Shown: positions 33,814-42,982 of the stretch, in pieces
Layout: each line of letters opens with the position of its first letter
How positions within the stretch are numbered: the stretch's first letter is position 1
Assembly (NCBI RefSeq): GCF_042683565.1
Contig: NZ_JBHUJW010000043.1
Location: 1,075,287 to 1,139,286 of the forward strand
Length of the DNA: 64,000 nt
DNA from: Brevibacillus sp042683565
Lineage (GTDB): Bacteria > Bacillota > Bacilli > Brevibacillales > Brevibacillaceae
Direction: 5' to 3'
The notes under the pieces: model-generated
Databases searched by the model: none
What the model was told of the DNA's origin: nothing
The model's input: the letters and a program-made list of their open reading frames with translations, nothing else
Translations under genes and position numbers: made by a program

Positions 33814-35211
33814 TTGCGTCTGGCCCCGATTGTCGTTGCGGTCGCACTGGTCGGATTGGTCGCGATACCGTATCGCATGTATCAACACGCACAGGAAGAA
33901 ATGCGCGAGCCTCATCCCCGGGTCACCTCCGTGGAGGCGAGCATTCCCCGGATCAACTACATTGAACAAGTGAAGGACATCCGGCGCGGTCTGGAAAAAA
34001 GCAGCCACGTGCAGACGCTTCACCACAATCCGCGTGACCGGAGCCACTATATCGAGCACGAAGTCGTCGTTCGCTTTTCGCCTCGTCCCGATCAAAAAAG
34101 CATTGACCGGATGGTCGCCTCCCTCGACGCAAAAATCAAGCGTGATTTCGGCAAGTTCATGATCATTAAATCCCGCAGCCTGACCACGAAGCAGTTGATG
34201 AAAAAGCTGGCGGAGCACCCCGATTCCGTCTTCGCTGAGCCCAACTACCTACTGCTACCGAACCGAAAGCCGAACGATCCATACTACACCGAATACCAGT
34301 GGAACTTGCCGTTGATCGGCATGGAGCAGAGCTGGGATGTAAGCGAAGGCAGCAACGATGTCATCGTCGCGGTAGTCGATACCGGCGTGGACATGAATCA
34401 CCCGGAGTTCAAAGGCAAGCTCGTGAAAGGCTACAACGTGCTCGAAGACAACGACAAGCCCCAGGATGACAACGGCCACGGCACACATGTATCCGGCATT
34501 ATCGCTGCCCGAACGAACAACAGGGACGGGATTGCCGGCATGACCTGGAAAAGCAAGCTGATGCCGATCAAAGCCATCGGTGCGGACGGGTCAGGCTCTG
34601 CCGTCGACATTGCCCGAGGCATCTATTGGGCGACAGATCACGGAGCCGAGGTCATCAACCTGAGCGTCGGCAACTATACATCTTCCGCCGTTCTGAAAGA
34701 AGCCTGCCGTTATGCCTACGACCATAATGTGGTCATGGTCGCCGCTTCGGGAAATGACGCGTCCGACCAGCCGAGCTACCCCGCTGCCTACGAGGAAGTC
34801 TTGTCCGTGGCGGCAGTGGATCACCTCAAGGAACGGGCAGACTTCTCCAACTTCGGCGATTATGTCGACGTCGCCGCACCGGGCGTGGACATCCCCAGCA
34901 CGTACATTGACAACGACTACGCCTCCTTGTCCGGCACGTCCATGGCGTGTCCGCACGTCGCGGCTCTGGCTGCACTGGTGCGCTCTGTCCACCCCGACAT
35001 GAAAAACAGCGATGTGATGGAGCTGATCCGCAAATCTGCGGAAGACCTTGGCCCGCCAGGCCACGACCAACTGTACGGCTACGGCATGATCGACGTGAAC
35101 AACACGCTCAAGCAGCTGCACACGGAGCCGGCCAATACCGAGCAGCCGCCCGCTACGATCGGCGGCTTGCTAAACAAGTTTTTGCTGCGCCTGCGCTTTG
35201 GTTTCGAGTGA
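33814..35211 (+). CDS. S8 family serine peptidase (subtilase), membrane-anchored
   Basis: 465 residues. N-terminal hydrophobic helix (residues ~4-20) acts as signal anchor; residues ~80-150 are an inhibitor-like prodomain. The catalytic triad is complete: Asp189 (VVDTGVD), His222 (NGHGTHVSG) and Ser376 (SGTSMACPH), with oxyanion Asn314 (AASGND). A short tail ends in LRLRFGFE. Extracellular or cell-surface proteolysis is expected. The TTG at 33814 has AGGGAG 8 nt upstream; the GTG at 33805 overlaps that site. Confidence 0.92.
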   Translation: MRLAPIVVAVALVGLVAIPYRMYQHAQEEMREPHPRVTSVEASIPRINYIEQVKDIRRGLEKSSHVQTLHHNPRDRSHYIEHEVVVRFSPRPDQKSIDRMVASLDAKIKRDFGKFMIIKSRSLTTKQLMKKLAEHPDSVFAEPNYLLLPNRKPNDPYYTEYQWNLPLIGMEQSWDVSEGSNDVIVAVVDTGVDMNHPEFKGKLVKGYNVLEDNDKPQDDNGHGTHVSGIIAARTNNRDGIAGMTWKSKLMPIKAIGADGSGSAVDIARGIYWATDHGAEVINLSVGNYTSSAVLKEACRYAYDHNVVMVAASGNDASDQPSYPAAYEEVLSVAAVDHLKERADFSNFGDYVDVAAPGVDIPSTYIDNDYASLSGTSMACPHVAALAALVRSVHPDMKNSDVMELIRKSAEDLGPPGHDQLYGYGMIDVNNTLKQLHTEPANTEQPPATIGGLLNKFLLRLRFGFE

Positions 35212-35221
35212 CGGCGGGCAG

Positions 35222-35258
35222 AAAAAAACAAGCACGGGCAGCTACGCCTGTGCTTGTT
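35222..35258 (-). terminator. Intrinsic terminator overlapping the 3' end of the YpuI-like gene
   Basis: Stem AACAAGCAC (35227-35235)/GTGCTTGTT (35250-35258) followed by a T-run on the minus strand; the stem includes the last codons of the minus-strand gene. Confidence 0.75.
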
Positions 35259-35754
35259 CGGTTTGCATCTGTTTTTTGGCAATGTAGTCCGTCTCGTAAT
35301 ATTGCAAATCATCCCGCATTTGTTCAAATACCTTCGCCAGCGACAACGTCAATTGCTGCAGCTCCGGTGTGACCTTCTTGCGGAAAATGATCGCATCTTT
35401 TCCGGTATAGGAATAGCGCCCGTCCTCGTCGTAGACCTCGCCTTTAGGGTAGTAAAAGTTATGAATACAAGTATGGTACACCTGATATAACACTTCTTCG
35501 GCAAACTCCTCATTGAATCGCGCCCGGCGAAGGGATACCCCCAGCCTGTCGTACGCATTTTCGCAGTATACAAGCAGATGGCGCAGGTCGGATAAATAAC
35601 TGCGGTAGTAAGTTTCATACTCTTCCGGATCACCGGACTGAGAAACGAGACTCGACAAGGTCACCTGGTTCAAGTAGCGTTCCAATTCCATGCTTACCTT
35701 TTTCAACTTGGTGTATGTCACTTCGCACAATTGTTTCAGATGAGTCGTTGACAT
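35242..35754 (-). CDS. ypuI: YpuI-like protein (DUF3907)
   Basis: 170 residues of the DUF3907 group typified by B. subtilis YpuI. Diagnostic stretches are YYRSYLSDLRHLLVYCENA, EEVLYQVYHTCIHNFYYPK and YSYTGKDAIIFRKKV, with the end DLQYYETDYIAK. Function unknown. Start at 35754 with AAGGGGGAC upstream. Convergent with the subtilase. Confidence 0.75.
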   Translation of the reverse strand: MSTTHLKQLCEVTYTKLKKVSMELERYLNQVTLSSLVSQSGDPEEYETYYRSYLSDLRHLLVYCENAYDRLGVSLRRARFNEEFAEEVLYQVYHTCIHNFYYPKGEVYDEDGRYSYTGKDAIIFRKKVTPELQQLTLSLAKVFEQMRDDLQYYETDYIAKKQMQTEQAQA

Positions 35755-35849
35755 AATGTCCCCCTTGCGTTAGAAGAATCTGCCTTTTTTAGTAAGTATA
35801 AAGGGAAATTTCTTTATCGCACAAGCTTTTCTTTTCTACAAATTTCCCT

Positions 35850-37025
35850 CTAAACCGCCGCCGATTCACGCGCAGGGGACGTTTTCTTTCTCGTTTGCCC
35901 AAGGTAGGTGAGATAGGCTGCGAACAGACCCAGAACGGCCATCAGGCAGAGGACGAGCATATCGGAGGAGACTTGCGCAAGTCCGTGTCCCTTGGTTAAA
36001 ATTTCCCTCACGCCATGCAGAAAATAGGTCAGCGGTAAAGATTTTCCAATCGCCTCCACCCCAGCCGGCATCGATATGAACGGCCAGGTAAAGCCGGACA
36101 GCATAAAGGAAGGAACGGCGATGAGCATGGCGATTTGCGTCGCCTGCAGCTGGTCCTTGGAGAAAAACGAGATCGCATACCCGATGGACAGGACCGCCAG
36201 ATTGAACGCGCTGGCGACGAGCATGAGATGCACGGTGCTGCCGTAGTACGGGATGCCGAACACCTTCAGCAGCAGCGTAAAGCCAAGGAACATGTTGAGC
36301 GTTCCTGCCAGGAAATACGGCAGCAGCTTGCTTGCGGTAATCGCCCAGAAGCTGTAGTTTTCCATCGTGTTACGCCAGGTGCCCGCCTCTTTTTGCTGGG
36401 TGACGGAGATCGCAATGCCCAGAAACAGGACTTGCTGCAATACGGTTCCGGCCAGGCCGAACACCATAAAGGACATGTAGCTGAACGTCGGATTGTACAG
36501 CACACGGTAGCGGTAGTCGATGCCAGTGTACAGGTTCTTCCCTTCCTCCCCCCAGCCGCCGTGCGCCTCCAGCTTCTTGAGCGTCGCCCCTGCAGAGACC
36601 GACTTGACGACTGTATTCGCGGCCCGTACTGCCGTGTTGGAGATCATCATGTTGCTGCCGTCGATGACCGTCAGCACCTCGGCTTCCCTTCCTGCCTTGA
36701 CGTTCTTCTCCAGATCAGCCGGGATGATCAGGGCGACGTTCGCCTCGCCTTGATCGATCTGCTTCATCGCTTCTTCCTCTGTCCCGACGATGGCGCTGAT
36801 CGCAAACGTCTGGTCAGCCTCAAAGGCGCGGTACAGCTCCCGACTCAGCTCTGTCTGGTCTGCGTCGACCATTACCGTGGGGATGTGCATCACTTTTTTC
36901 TCCCCGTAAAGGAAGCCGAACAATGTCAAGTACAGCAGCGGAACGATGAAAATGATGTTGCGAATGGTTTTGTTGGTAAATAGGTTTTGCCATTCGCCCC
37001 AAAAGAGGCGGGAGAAATTATTCAC
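35850..37025 (-). CDS. ABC-2 type transporter permease
   Basis: 391-residue ABC-2 permease of the YhbR/YhhJ drug-exporter type: one N-terminal helix (residues ~22-40), a large extracytoplasmic domain, then five helices in the C-terminal half. Its ATG overlaps the end of the HlyD-like gene by 8 nt, so the two are co-translated. No ATPase gene belongs to this unit, so the nucleotide-binding partner is elsewhere. Presumed to export a drug or other small molecule with the HlyD protein. Confidence 0.86.
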   Translation of the reverse strand: MNNFSRLFWGEWQNLFTNKTIRNIIFIVPLLYLTLFGFLYGEKKVMHIPTVMVDADQTELSRELYRAFEADQTFAISAIVGTEEEAMKQIDQGEANVALIIPADLEKNVKAGREAEVLTVIDGSNMMISNTAVRAANTVVKSVSAGATLKKLEAHGGWGEEGKNLYTGIDYRYRVLYNPTFSYMSFMVFGLAGTVLQQVLFLGIAISVTQQKEAGTWRNTMENYSFWAITASKLLPYFLAGTLNMFLGFTLLLKVFGIPYYGSTVHLMLVASAFNLAVLSIGYAISFFSKDQLQATQIAMLIAVPSFMLSGFTWPFISMPAGVEAIGKSLPLTYFLHGVREILTKGHGLAQVSSDMLVLCLMAVLGLFAAYLTYLGQTRKKTSPARESAAV

Positions 37026-38208
37026 CGCTATCAGCCCCTTCGATGTTCCACTCTACCGTAAGGCCGGGTCGCAAATCTGCATCTGCGACGAGCATTTTCA
37101 CCTGGAAGGAGCGGATGTCGCGGTCGCCCAGCTCCTGCGTCGCTTTTTTCACGGCAAAGTCAGCCGCAGGCGCCACGGTGGCCACTTTCGCTTCCACATC
37201 GCGCTTCAGAGCCGGCACGTACAGTTTGACCGTATCGCCTGCCTTGACGGAAGACAGCGCGTATTCATTGACGTAAAATTTCACGAAGTTGTCTGCTTTC
37301 GTCTGGATGGTCAGGACTGTAAAGCCTTGCGCCACCAGCTCGCCTTTTTGCACGGCTACCGACTTGACGATCCCGTCAGCGGGCGCGGTCAGCTTCGCAT
37401 TGTGCAAATACGCCTCGATCTCGGCCAGCGCGCCTTTTGCCTGCTGCACGCCTGCCTCAGCCTGCTTTACGTCCAGCTCCTTCAAACCGACCTGCCCTTT
37501 CGCCGCTACCGCCTGATTGTAAGCGGCCTTCGCCTGATCGAGCTGTGCCTGCGCAGCGTCTACCTGCTCGCGGCGCGCGCCGGACTGCGCCATTTTCAGC
37601 GATTCGGTGGCAGCTTTGTATTCCGCCGCCGCCTGCTCGTACTGCATCCGGGCTTCATCGACATTTACCTGCGGCACCGCCCCTTCCGCGAGCAGCTTCT
37701 CCATCCGCTGCAGATTGGATGCGGCGATCTGCTTCGCCGTTTCGGTCGCCTGCACTTTCGCTTTGAGTTGGGTGATCTCCTCCGCGCGCGCTCCGTTCTT
37801 GTTCGCTTCGAGCTGCGCCTGGGCCGAGCTGACGACCGCCTGCGCCTGTTCGATCTGCGCCTCGTTCGTATTGTCAGTCAGGGACACGCCTTTTTTCGCC
37901 TGCTCCAGTTTGACCTGGGCCAGACGGTAGGCCGCTTCTGCCTGCTCCTTTTTCGCCAGCAGCTCTTCGCTGTTCAGCGTGGCGAGGAGCTGCCCGGCTT
38001 TCACCTCATCGCCCTCTGCTACCGTCAGTTGCTCGATGGAACCCCCCATCTTGAAGGACAGGTCGATCTCCGTCCCCTCGATCACACCTGAGATTTTGTC
38101 TGCCCGCTGTCCGGAGACATTCCCTGCTCCCGGCCCGAACAAGGCCGTTCCCAATACTGCGATGCCGGCTACGAAGCCAGCTACCCCGATCCATGCCCGT
38201 TTTTTCAT
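37018..38208 (-). CDS. HlyD-family membrane fusion protein
   Basis: 396 residues. A single N-terminal transmembrane helix (GVAGFVAGIAVLGTALFG) precedes the barrel-sandwich hybrid domain (GGSIEQLTVAEGDEVKAGQLLATL), a long coiled coil with many Ala/Gln/Glu heptads, and the beta-barrel part. Acts as the adaptor of an efflux pump with the downstream ABC-2 permease. Located 55 bp downstream of the tetR-type gene, in the same direction. Confidence 0.9.
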   Translation of the reverse strand: MKKRAWIGVAGFVAGIAVLGTALFGPGAGNVSGQRADKISGVIEGTEIDLSFKMGGSIEQLTVAEGDEVKAGQLLATLNSEELLAKKEQAEAAYRLAQVKLEQAKKGVSLTDNTNEAQIEQAQAVVSSAQAQLEANKNGARAEEITQLKAKVQATETAKQIAASNLQRMEKLLAEGAVPQVNVDEARMQYEQAAAEYKAATESLKMAQSGARREQVDAAQAQLDQAKAAYNQAVAAKGQVGLKELDVKQAEAGVQQAKGALAEIEAYLHNAKLTAPADGIVKSVAVQKGELVAQGFTVLTIQTKADNFVKFYVNEYALSSVKAGDTVKLYVPALKRDVEAKVATVAPAADFAVKKATQELGDRDIRSFQVKMLVADADLRPGLTVEWNIEGADSGE

Positions 38209-38263
38209 CTGGTAACCCCTCTTTTTTCTGTGATTGTCAATCCGTGCACTTGCCCCAACAAAG

Positions 38264-38842
38264 TCATTGTTTTCGCAAGATGCCTGCCAGCATATTGCGC
38301 AGCGTCAGCCTGCCCGCCTCGCTTTGCAGCGGTTCCTTGCGAAATTGCTTGCGCAGGACGGTAAAGCCGATCATGCCGAACAAGGCAGAGGCGAGCGTGC
38401 GAATTTCCGCATCGGCCCGAATGTAGCCTTTTTGCTGCAAATCGGTCATGTAGTTTTCCATCGTCTCAAAATATCCGGTCAACAGTCTGCCGACCATCTG
38501 ATCCCGCTGTTCGTCGCCGGTAAAGAAGCTAAGCAGCAGAAAGCAAAGCTCCTGGTTCTCGGAAAAGAAGCGAAGATGCTCATCCAACACACTCATCATG
38601 CGGTCTTCCAATGACAGCTCTTCCTTTTGCATGACACTGTCGACATGGTAAATCAGCATCTTCACGCCTTTTTCAATGACGTACAAAAACAGCTCTTCCT
38701 TGGTGGAAAAATGGTAGTAGAGCGTCCCCTTGGCGACCTGCGACACTTCCGCGATCTGATCCATCGAGGTTTCGCTGAATCCGAATTGGGAGAAGGCAGT
38801 CAATGCCCCCTGTGCAATCTGGTCTTTTTTGGAAATGGACAT
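38264..38842 (-). CDS. TetR/AcrR-family transcriptional regulator
   Basis: 192 residues. N-terminal helix-turn-helix FSQFGFSETSMDQIAEVSQVAKGTLYYHFS is the typical TetR DNA-binding region. The C-terminal ligand-binding part is helical. ATG 38842 has GGAGGA upstream. It is the first gene of a three-gene operon with HlyD and ABC-2 permease and probably represses its own operon through the palindrome at 38870-38883. The effector is unknown. Confidence 0.92.
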   Translation of the reverse strand: MSISKKDQIAQGALTAFSQFGFSETSMDQIAEVSQVAKGTLYYHFSTKEELFLYVIEKGVKMLIYHVDSVMQKEELSLEDRMMSVLDEHLRFFSENQELCFLLLSFFTGDEQRDQMVGRLLTGYFETMENYMTDLQQKGYIRADAEIRTLASALFGMIGFTVLRKQFRKEPLQSEAGRLTLRNMLAGILRKQ

Positions 38843-38869
38843 CACATCCGTCCTCCTCCGGTTATTTGA

Positions 38870-38883
38870 ACTGACTAGTCAGT
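38870..38883. promoter_or_regulatory. Palindromic operator of the TetR-HlyD-permease operon
   Basis: Perfect 14-bp palindrome ACTGACTAGTCAGT, just downstream of the predicted start site and 28 bp before the regulator ATG. Confidence 0.75.
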
Positions 38884-38891
38884 ACAAAAAC

Positions 38892-38920
38892 AGTGTAAAT
38901 CCACTGCCTGGTCTTGTCAA
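38892..38920 (-). promoter_or_regulatory. Predicted sigma-A promoter of the efflux operon
   Basis: On the minus strand TTGACA (38920-38915), 17-nt spacer, TACACT (38897-38892). The start site falls beside the palindromic operator. Confidence 0.75.
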
Positions 38921-38947
38921 GACGGCCACTGTTATCCTTTGCGGGCA

Positions 38948-38975
38948 GAAAAAAAGACCGCAGCGTCGCGGTCTT
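38948..38975 (-). terminator. Intrinsic terminator
   Basis: Stem AAGACCGC/GCGGTCTT followed by a minus-strand T-run (TTTTTTTCTG). It overlaps the stop codon of the large regulator gene. Confidence 0.85.
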
Positions 38976-41900
38976 ATCTCGTCATGATGGCCCGGTACGT
39001 CTCCTGCGTAGCCGGCAGCGGCTTTACACCGAGCTGCTCCTGCAATTTGGCCACGCATTTCTCGTACCAGCGAATCGCCTGCTTGCGATTGTTCTGCCGG
39101 TAATAGGCGGTCATCAGCAGCCGGTACGCTTCCTCCCAACAGTCGTCAACCCTAAGGATCGCCTCGCACCAGCGAATCACGTCCTCCAGCCGTCCATCCT
39201 CCAGCCGGATTTTCGCCAGCTTTTCCGCTCCGCGCAGGAACAGCGCCTGCAGACGCTCCCGCTCCTCCACGCACCAGTCGTCGTAGCGGCACTCCGGCAG
39301 GTAGTCGCCCTGGTAGTACGTCAGTCCTTTTTCCAGCAGGACAGCCGCCTGCGCCGGGTCTTCCTGGGCGAAGCCGTCCGTTACCAGCTTCTCGAACTCC
39401 TCGACATCGATATGATAGCCCGATGCGAGGTTAAATCCGTAGGAGCTGCCGTGCCGCTGGATGAAAAACGTCTCGGCCCGCGCCGTGCGATTGGGCTCCA
39501 GCGCCTTGTTCAGGGCGTTCAGCGCCACCTTGAAGTCGCGGATGGCAGATTCCTCGTCACTGTCTGCCCACAGCCTGTTTATGATCTCTTCCCGCGCCAG
39601 CAGATGCTGCCTTCTGGTCAACAAGAGCTGGAACAACAGCTTGGCCGTGCCGCGCTGCCACGCTTTTTCGCTAAGCTCGTGTTCGCCCAGCCAGACACGG
39701 AACTGTCCCAATGTCTGGATTCGCAGCGTATACCCGGGATGGAAGGTCACGTTTTGCAAGCCCAGATCGTTCAGCAGCTGCGAGACGTAATCCGGGAAAA
39801 CCTGGCGCCGCTGCGCTTCAAGCAGGACGGGCATGAGTTGCTGGACGTCCTGCGGCGTGAGCATGGTCGGGCGCTGCAGGAGAAAGTCGTACTCTCCGGA
39901 TTGCATGAGCGACAGCGCCTGGGTGACAGCCGGCACGAAAAGATCCCACTGCTTGCTGCGGTACGCCAAAAAACTGAGCCACAGCTGGCAGGTCACGACG
40001 CCGAAGCTGTCTCCGCATCGGCTAAGCCGCTCTGCACAGTCGCGGAACACTTCCTGTGCCTCATTATCCCTGCCGTATACGGCGTAGGCGATCCCGATCG
40101 CCATGCGCACCAGGCTGTTCAGCCAGTCGTCCTGCATCGCTTCCGTCTCTTGCTTGCCTCTCTCCCCGTACTGCAGCGCGAGATCGAGCGCCTTTTCCCG
40201 TCCGTGGAGCAGCGTCAGCCCGAGCAGCGTCTCGGACTTTCCGCGCGTCGACTGAAGCTCTTCCATCATCGTCAGCCCTTTTTCGTAGAGCTGGCGAATC
40301 TCTTCTGCGGGCAGCCGCTGACCGATCAGCGCGGCATGGGCTTTGCGCACGTAGCCGTTTGCCTCCACGAACGGCGAATGAGCCGCCCGTCCCAGCTCGA
40401 TCGCCGTCTCCGCCGCTTGCCAGCCCCGCTCCCAATCTCCGTTCAGCGCGTAGACAAAGGCGAGCAGCAGCGACGTTTCCCGATAGGAGCGAGTCAGCTT
40501 GGGATGGAGAGTGCGCTCCGCGAGCGATTTCTTTTCCAAGAGCTGTATGGAAGACTGCAGCCTGCCCGTCCGAAACAGCAGGCGCGACTCCAGCTCCACC
40601 TCTGTCATTTGCTCCAGCTCCTGGCTTTTTTTGTACCATTCCGCCGCCTGCTTCGCGTCTCCCCGGTTGGTGTAGATTTCTGCCAGCACCCGGTAGAGGC
40701 GCGGGGCCATTTCCTGTCCCTGCTCGGCAGGTGGCAGGAGCGCGATCGCCTGCTTGAGCAACGTCTCCGCCCGGTCGCCCTGGACGCTGTCGAGATGGAC
40801 GCGGGCCATCCCTTCCAGTCCGCGGCATTGTCCGACCAGATCGTGCTTGCCAGCGCACAGATCGAGAAAACGCTGGTACGAGCGAAACGACTTGACGTAA
40901 TGACAGCGATAGCGCTCCACCTCTGCCTGATAAAACCAGAGCCAGTGCTTCTCCTCCTTGACCGCGTCCGGCAGCAGCGTGATCCAATGGTACAGGACAT
41001 CCAGTTTCCCGTCCGTCAGCAAACGCTCGGATGACTGGCAGAGCCACTCTCCCAGAACACCCCATTTTTCCGCGTGCTGCAAATGCTCGAACGCCTTGCC
41101 TTCCTCTCCTTTGCTCCGATACCAGAGCGCGGCAGTTTCGTTCACCTGTCCATACAGCTCGCTGTGCGAAGCCAGCTTGCTCGCCAGCAGACGCTGGAAC
41201 AGCGGGTGAAAGGAGTAGGTGCCGCTTGCGCCTGGCAGCAGGAACAGATTTTGCTGGTTGGCCTGCGCCAGTTGCTCCACGCCGTTCTCCCCGATAATCT
41301 GCAGGCAATCTGCTTCTTCAAACTGTTCAAGTACGGCGCATTTCATCAAAAACTGCTGCGCCCCCTCCTCCAGCCGATTCCACACTTCTGCCTCGAGCAA
41401 ATGCACCAGGCGGGTCAAATCACGCAGGCTGTCTGCGACAGAGGTTCCGCTCGCTATCTTCTCGCCCAGAAAACGCAGCGACTGGGCCCAGCCCCGCGTC
41501 ACTTGATCCACGCGGTCCCACTCCTCCGCGGTCAGCCAGACGTCGTACTCATCCTGAAAAAGCGCTTCGCTGTCTTCGCGGGAAAAGGTCAAATCCGCTG
41601 TGTCCACAGACAGGCACTCCCCACGCGCTTTCCACAACTCCAGCTCCGGCCAGACCAATCGGTGCCGCGTCAGGATCATCAGCTTCAGATGATGGGGAAG
41701 CTGCCCTGTCAGTCTCCTGACAAATGCTTCGACAGGACCTTCCTTTGGTATCCCATGAAAATCATCCAATACGAGCAAATGATCGCGGTCTGCATTTAGC
41801 TGCAGCCAATCTCTGACGAACAGCTCTGCCATACGATGAGGGTCCAGCTCCCCAAAAGCAGCTTCGCTTAGGCTGCTTAGGAGCGACTGGCCGAACCCCG

Positions 41901-42174
41901 GATGAACTCGCCGCATACTTTCCACAAGGCCGTGCAAAAAAACAGCCAGTTCCCCATCTGCTTCGTCCACGAAATACCAGCTGGATTCGAGCCGGGCATC
42001 ACCCAGGTACGCCGCAACGGACGTCGTTTTTCCGTAGCCGGTCGCTGCGTGTACCACGCAAAACGGGACGTGCGCCAACAGACGCAGCTTTTTGGCCAGG
42101 GTGGGACGCCGCAGCACGTACGGCTTCGGTCTGGGCGGGGTGATTTTGGTGATCGAAATCTGCGGTGTTTTCAT
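38974..42174 (-). CDS. Large MalT-like NTPase regulator with C-terminal BTAD domain
   Basis: 1066 residues. The N-terminus carries a STAND/MalT-type P-loop (AATGYGKTT, residues 43-51) and Walker B HLLVLDDFH. The middle is a long helical TPR-like array (many ...AAEWYKKSQEL..., ...YRETSLLLAFVYALNGDW...). Near residue 820 TLGQFRVWLGEHELSEKAWQ begins an OmpR-like DNA-binding region, followed by a BTAD domain (DVEEFEKLV ... YYRQNNRKQAIRWYEKC). Thus it has the SARP-type DNA-binding module at the C-terminus instead of MalT's LuxR helix-turn-helix. ATG 42174 has GAGGAG 8 nt upstream. The signal and targets are unknown; no obvious target operon adjoins it. Confidence 0.85.
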   Translation of the reverse strand: MKTPQISITKITPPRPKPYVLRRPTLAKKLRLLAHVPFCVVHAATGYGKTTSVAAYLGDARLESSWYFVDEADGELAVFLHGLVESMRRVHPGFGQSLLSSLSEAAFGELDPHRMAELFVRDWLQLNADRDHLLVLDDFHGIPKEGPVEAFVRRLTGQLPHHLKLMILTRHRLVWPELELWKARGECLSVDTADLTFSREDSEALFQDEYDVWLTAEEWDRVDQVTRGWAQSLRFLGEKIASGTSVADSLRDLTRLVHLLEAEVWNRLEEGAQQFLMKCAVLEQFEEADCLQIIGENGVEQLAQANQQNLFLLPGASGTYSFHPLFQRLLASKLASHSELYGQVNETAALWYRSKGEEGKAFEHLQHAEKWGVLGEWLCQSSERLLTDGKLDVLYHWITLLPDAVKEEKHWLWFYQAEVERYRCHYVKSFRSYQRFLDLCAGKHDLVGQCRGLEGMARVHLDSVQGDRAETLLKQAIALLPPAEQGQEMAPRLYRVLAEIYTNRGDAKQAAEWYKKSQELEQMTEVELESRLLFRTGRLQSSIQLLEKKSLAERTLHPKLTRSYRETSLLLAFVYALNGDWERGWQAAETAIELGRAAHSPFVEANGYVRKAHAALIGQRLPAEEIRQLYEKGLTMMEELQSTRGKSETLLGLTLLHGREKALDLALQYGERGKQETEAMQDDWLNSLVRMAIGIAYAVYGRDNEAQEVFRDCAERLSRCGDSFGVVTCQLWLSFLAYRSKQWDLFVPAVTQALSLMQSGEYDFLLQRPTMLTPQDVQQLMPVLLEAQRRQVFPDYVSQLLNDLGLQNVTFHPGYTLRIQTLGQFRVWLGEHELSEKAWQRGTAKLLFQLLLTRRQHLLAREEIINRLWADSDEESAIRDFKVALNALNKALEPNRTARAETFFIQRHGSSYGFNLASGYHIDVEEFEKLVTDGFAQEDPAQAAVLLEKGLTYYQGDYLPECRYDDWCVEERERLQALFLRGAEKLAKIRLEDGRLEDVIRWCEAILRVDDCWEEAYRLLMTAYYRQNNRKQAIRWYEKCVAKLQEQLGVKPLPATQETYRAIMTR

Positions 42175-42294
42175 GAATTGCACTCCTCGCCGTTCTCCTT
42201 CTCTCCTTCTTTATTTCCCTCTTTTCGCCCGAATTTCCTGCCTCGACAGGCGCAAACGACAAAAAGCCCACCCGGACGTCCAGGTGGAGCTTCG

Positions 42295-42921
42295 TCAGTC
42301 AACCAGGTTGTACCCTTTGTGCGTGTAGCCCATGTCGTTGATCAGCACTTGAAATTCCTCGTTGCTGACCGGCTCGCCGCGCATGATCCGCTCGTGCAAA
42401 TCCGCAATCCTGTCGTAAAGCGCGCGATTTGTCGAGACGTACATGATGTTGTAGCGGGTTTCGGTCTGCAGCCGCACCCTCATCCGGTCGACCACGCGTT
42501 TTTGCAGCGCATCCGTATGGCCGTTGTCGTTGCGGATGATAGCGCCCGGCGTGTGCGGGATCGACGGTTTTGGATTCACTTCATCCGGCTTTGGCGTGTC
42601 GAGCGGCAGGACCCCGACCAGCAGCGTGTCCTTGAACGCCAGCACTTTGATGTCGACCACGCCGGGAATTTTTTCCGCATGTCTTTCCAGCAAAGAGACC
42701 AGATGGGGCTCGCGCTGATGCATGTACTTTTGGCTGATCATCGCGGCCGGCCCCTTATCCATGCCGGCATTGTCGTTGCGATAGTTGATTCCGAACGATT
42801 CGAACTTCGCCTGGTTCCCGTTTTTGTCCTCCGCGCCTTGTTCTTTGTTTGGAGAACAACCTGCCAGTGAGCCTGCGAGCAGCAATGCAGCACATATCCC
42901 CGCCTGAATTCGCCTCAACAA
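42295..42921 (-). CDS. YhcN/YlaJ-family sporulation lipoprotein
   Basis: 208 residues. A type II signal peptide ends in the lipobox LAGC with Cys22, so the mature protein is lipid-anchored. The region HLVSLLERHAEKIPGVVDIKVLAFKDTLLVG is the conserved core of the YhcN/YlaJ spore lipoproteins, which sit in spore membranes and affect germination or outgrowth. TTG 42921 has AAGGAGG 7 nt upstream. Confidence 0.85.
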   Translation of the reverse strand: MLRRIQAGICAALLLAGSLAGCSPNKEQGAEDKNGNQAKFESFGINYRNDNAGMDKGPAAMISQKYMHQREPHLVSLLERHAEKIPGVVDIKVLAFKDTLLVGVLPLDTPKPDEVNPKPSIPHTPGAIIRNDNGHTDALQKRVVDRMRVRLQTETRYNIMYVSTNRALYDRIADLHERIMRGEPVSNEEFQVLINDMGYTHKGYNLVD

Positions 42922-42982
42922 AAAACACCTCCTTGCACATAGTGTGTTGTGCAGGAGGTGTTCTTACTCACGAAACGCTTTC

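Noticed and set aside
38914..41034. A 706-codon plus-strand open frame
   Set aside because: Antisense to the MalT/BTAD regulator and starting inside the efflux-operon promoter region; no ribosome-binding site and no domain resemblance.
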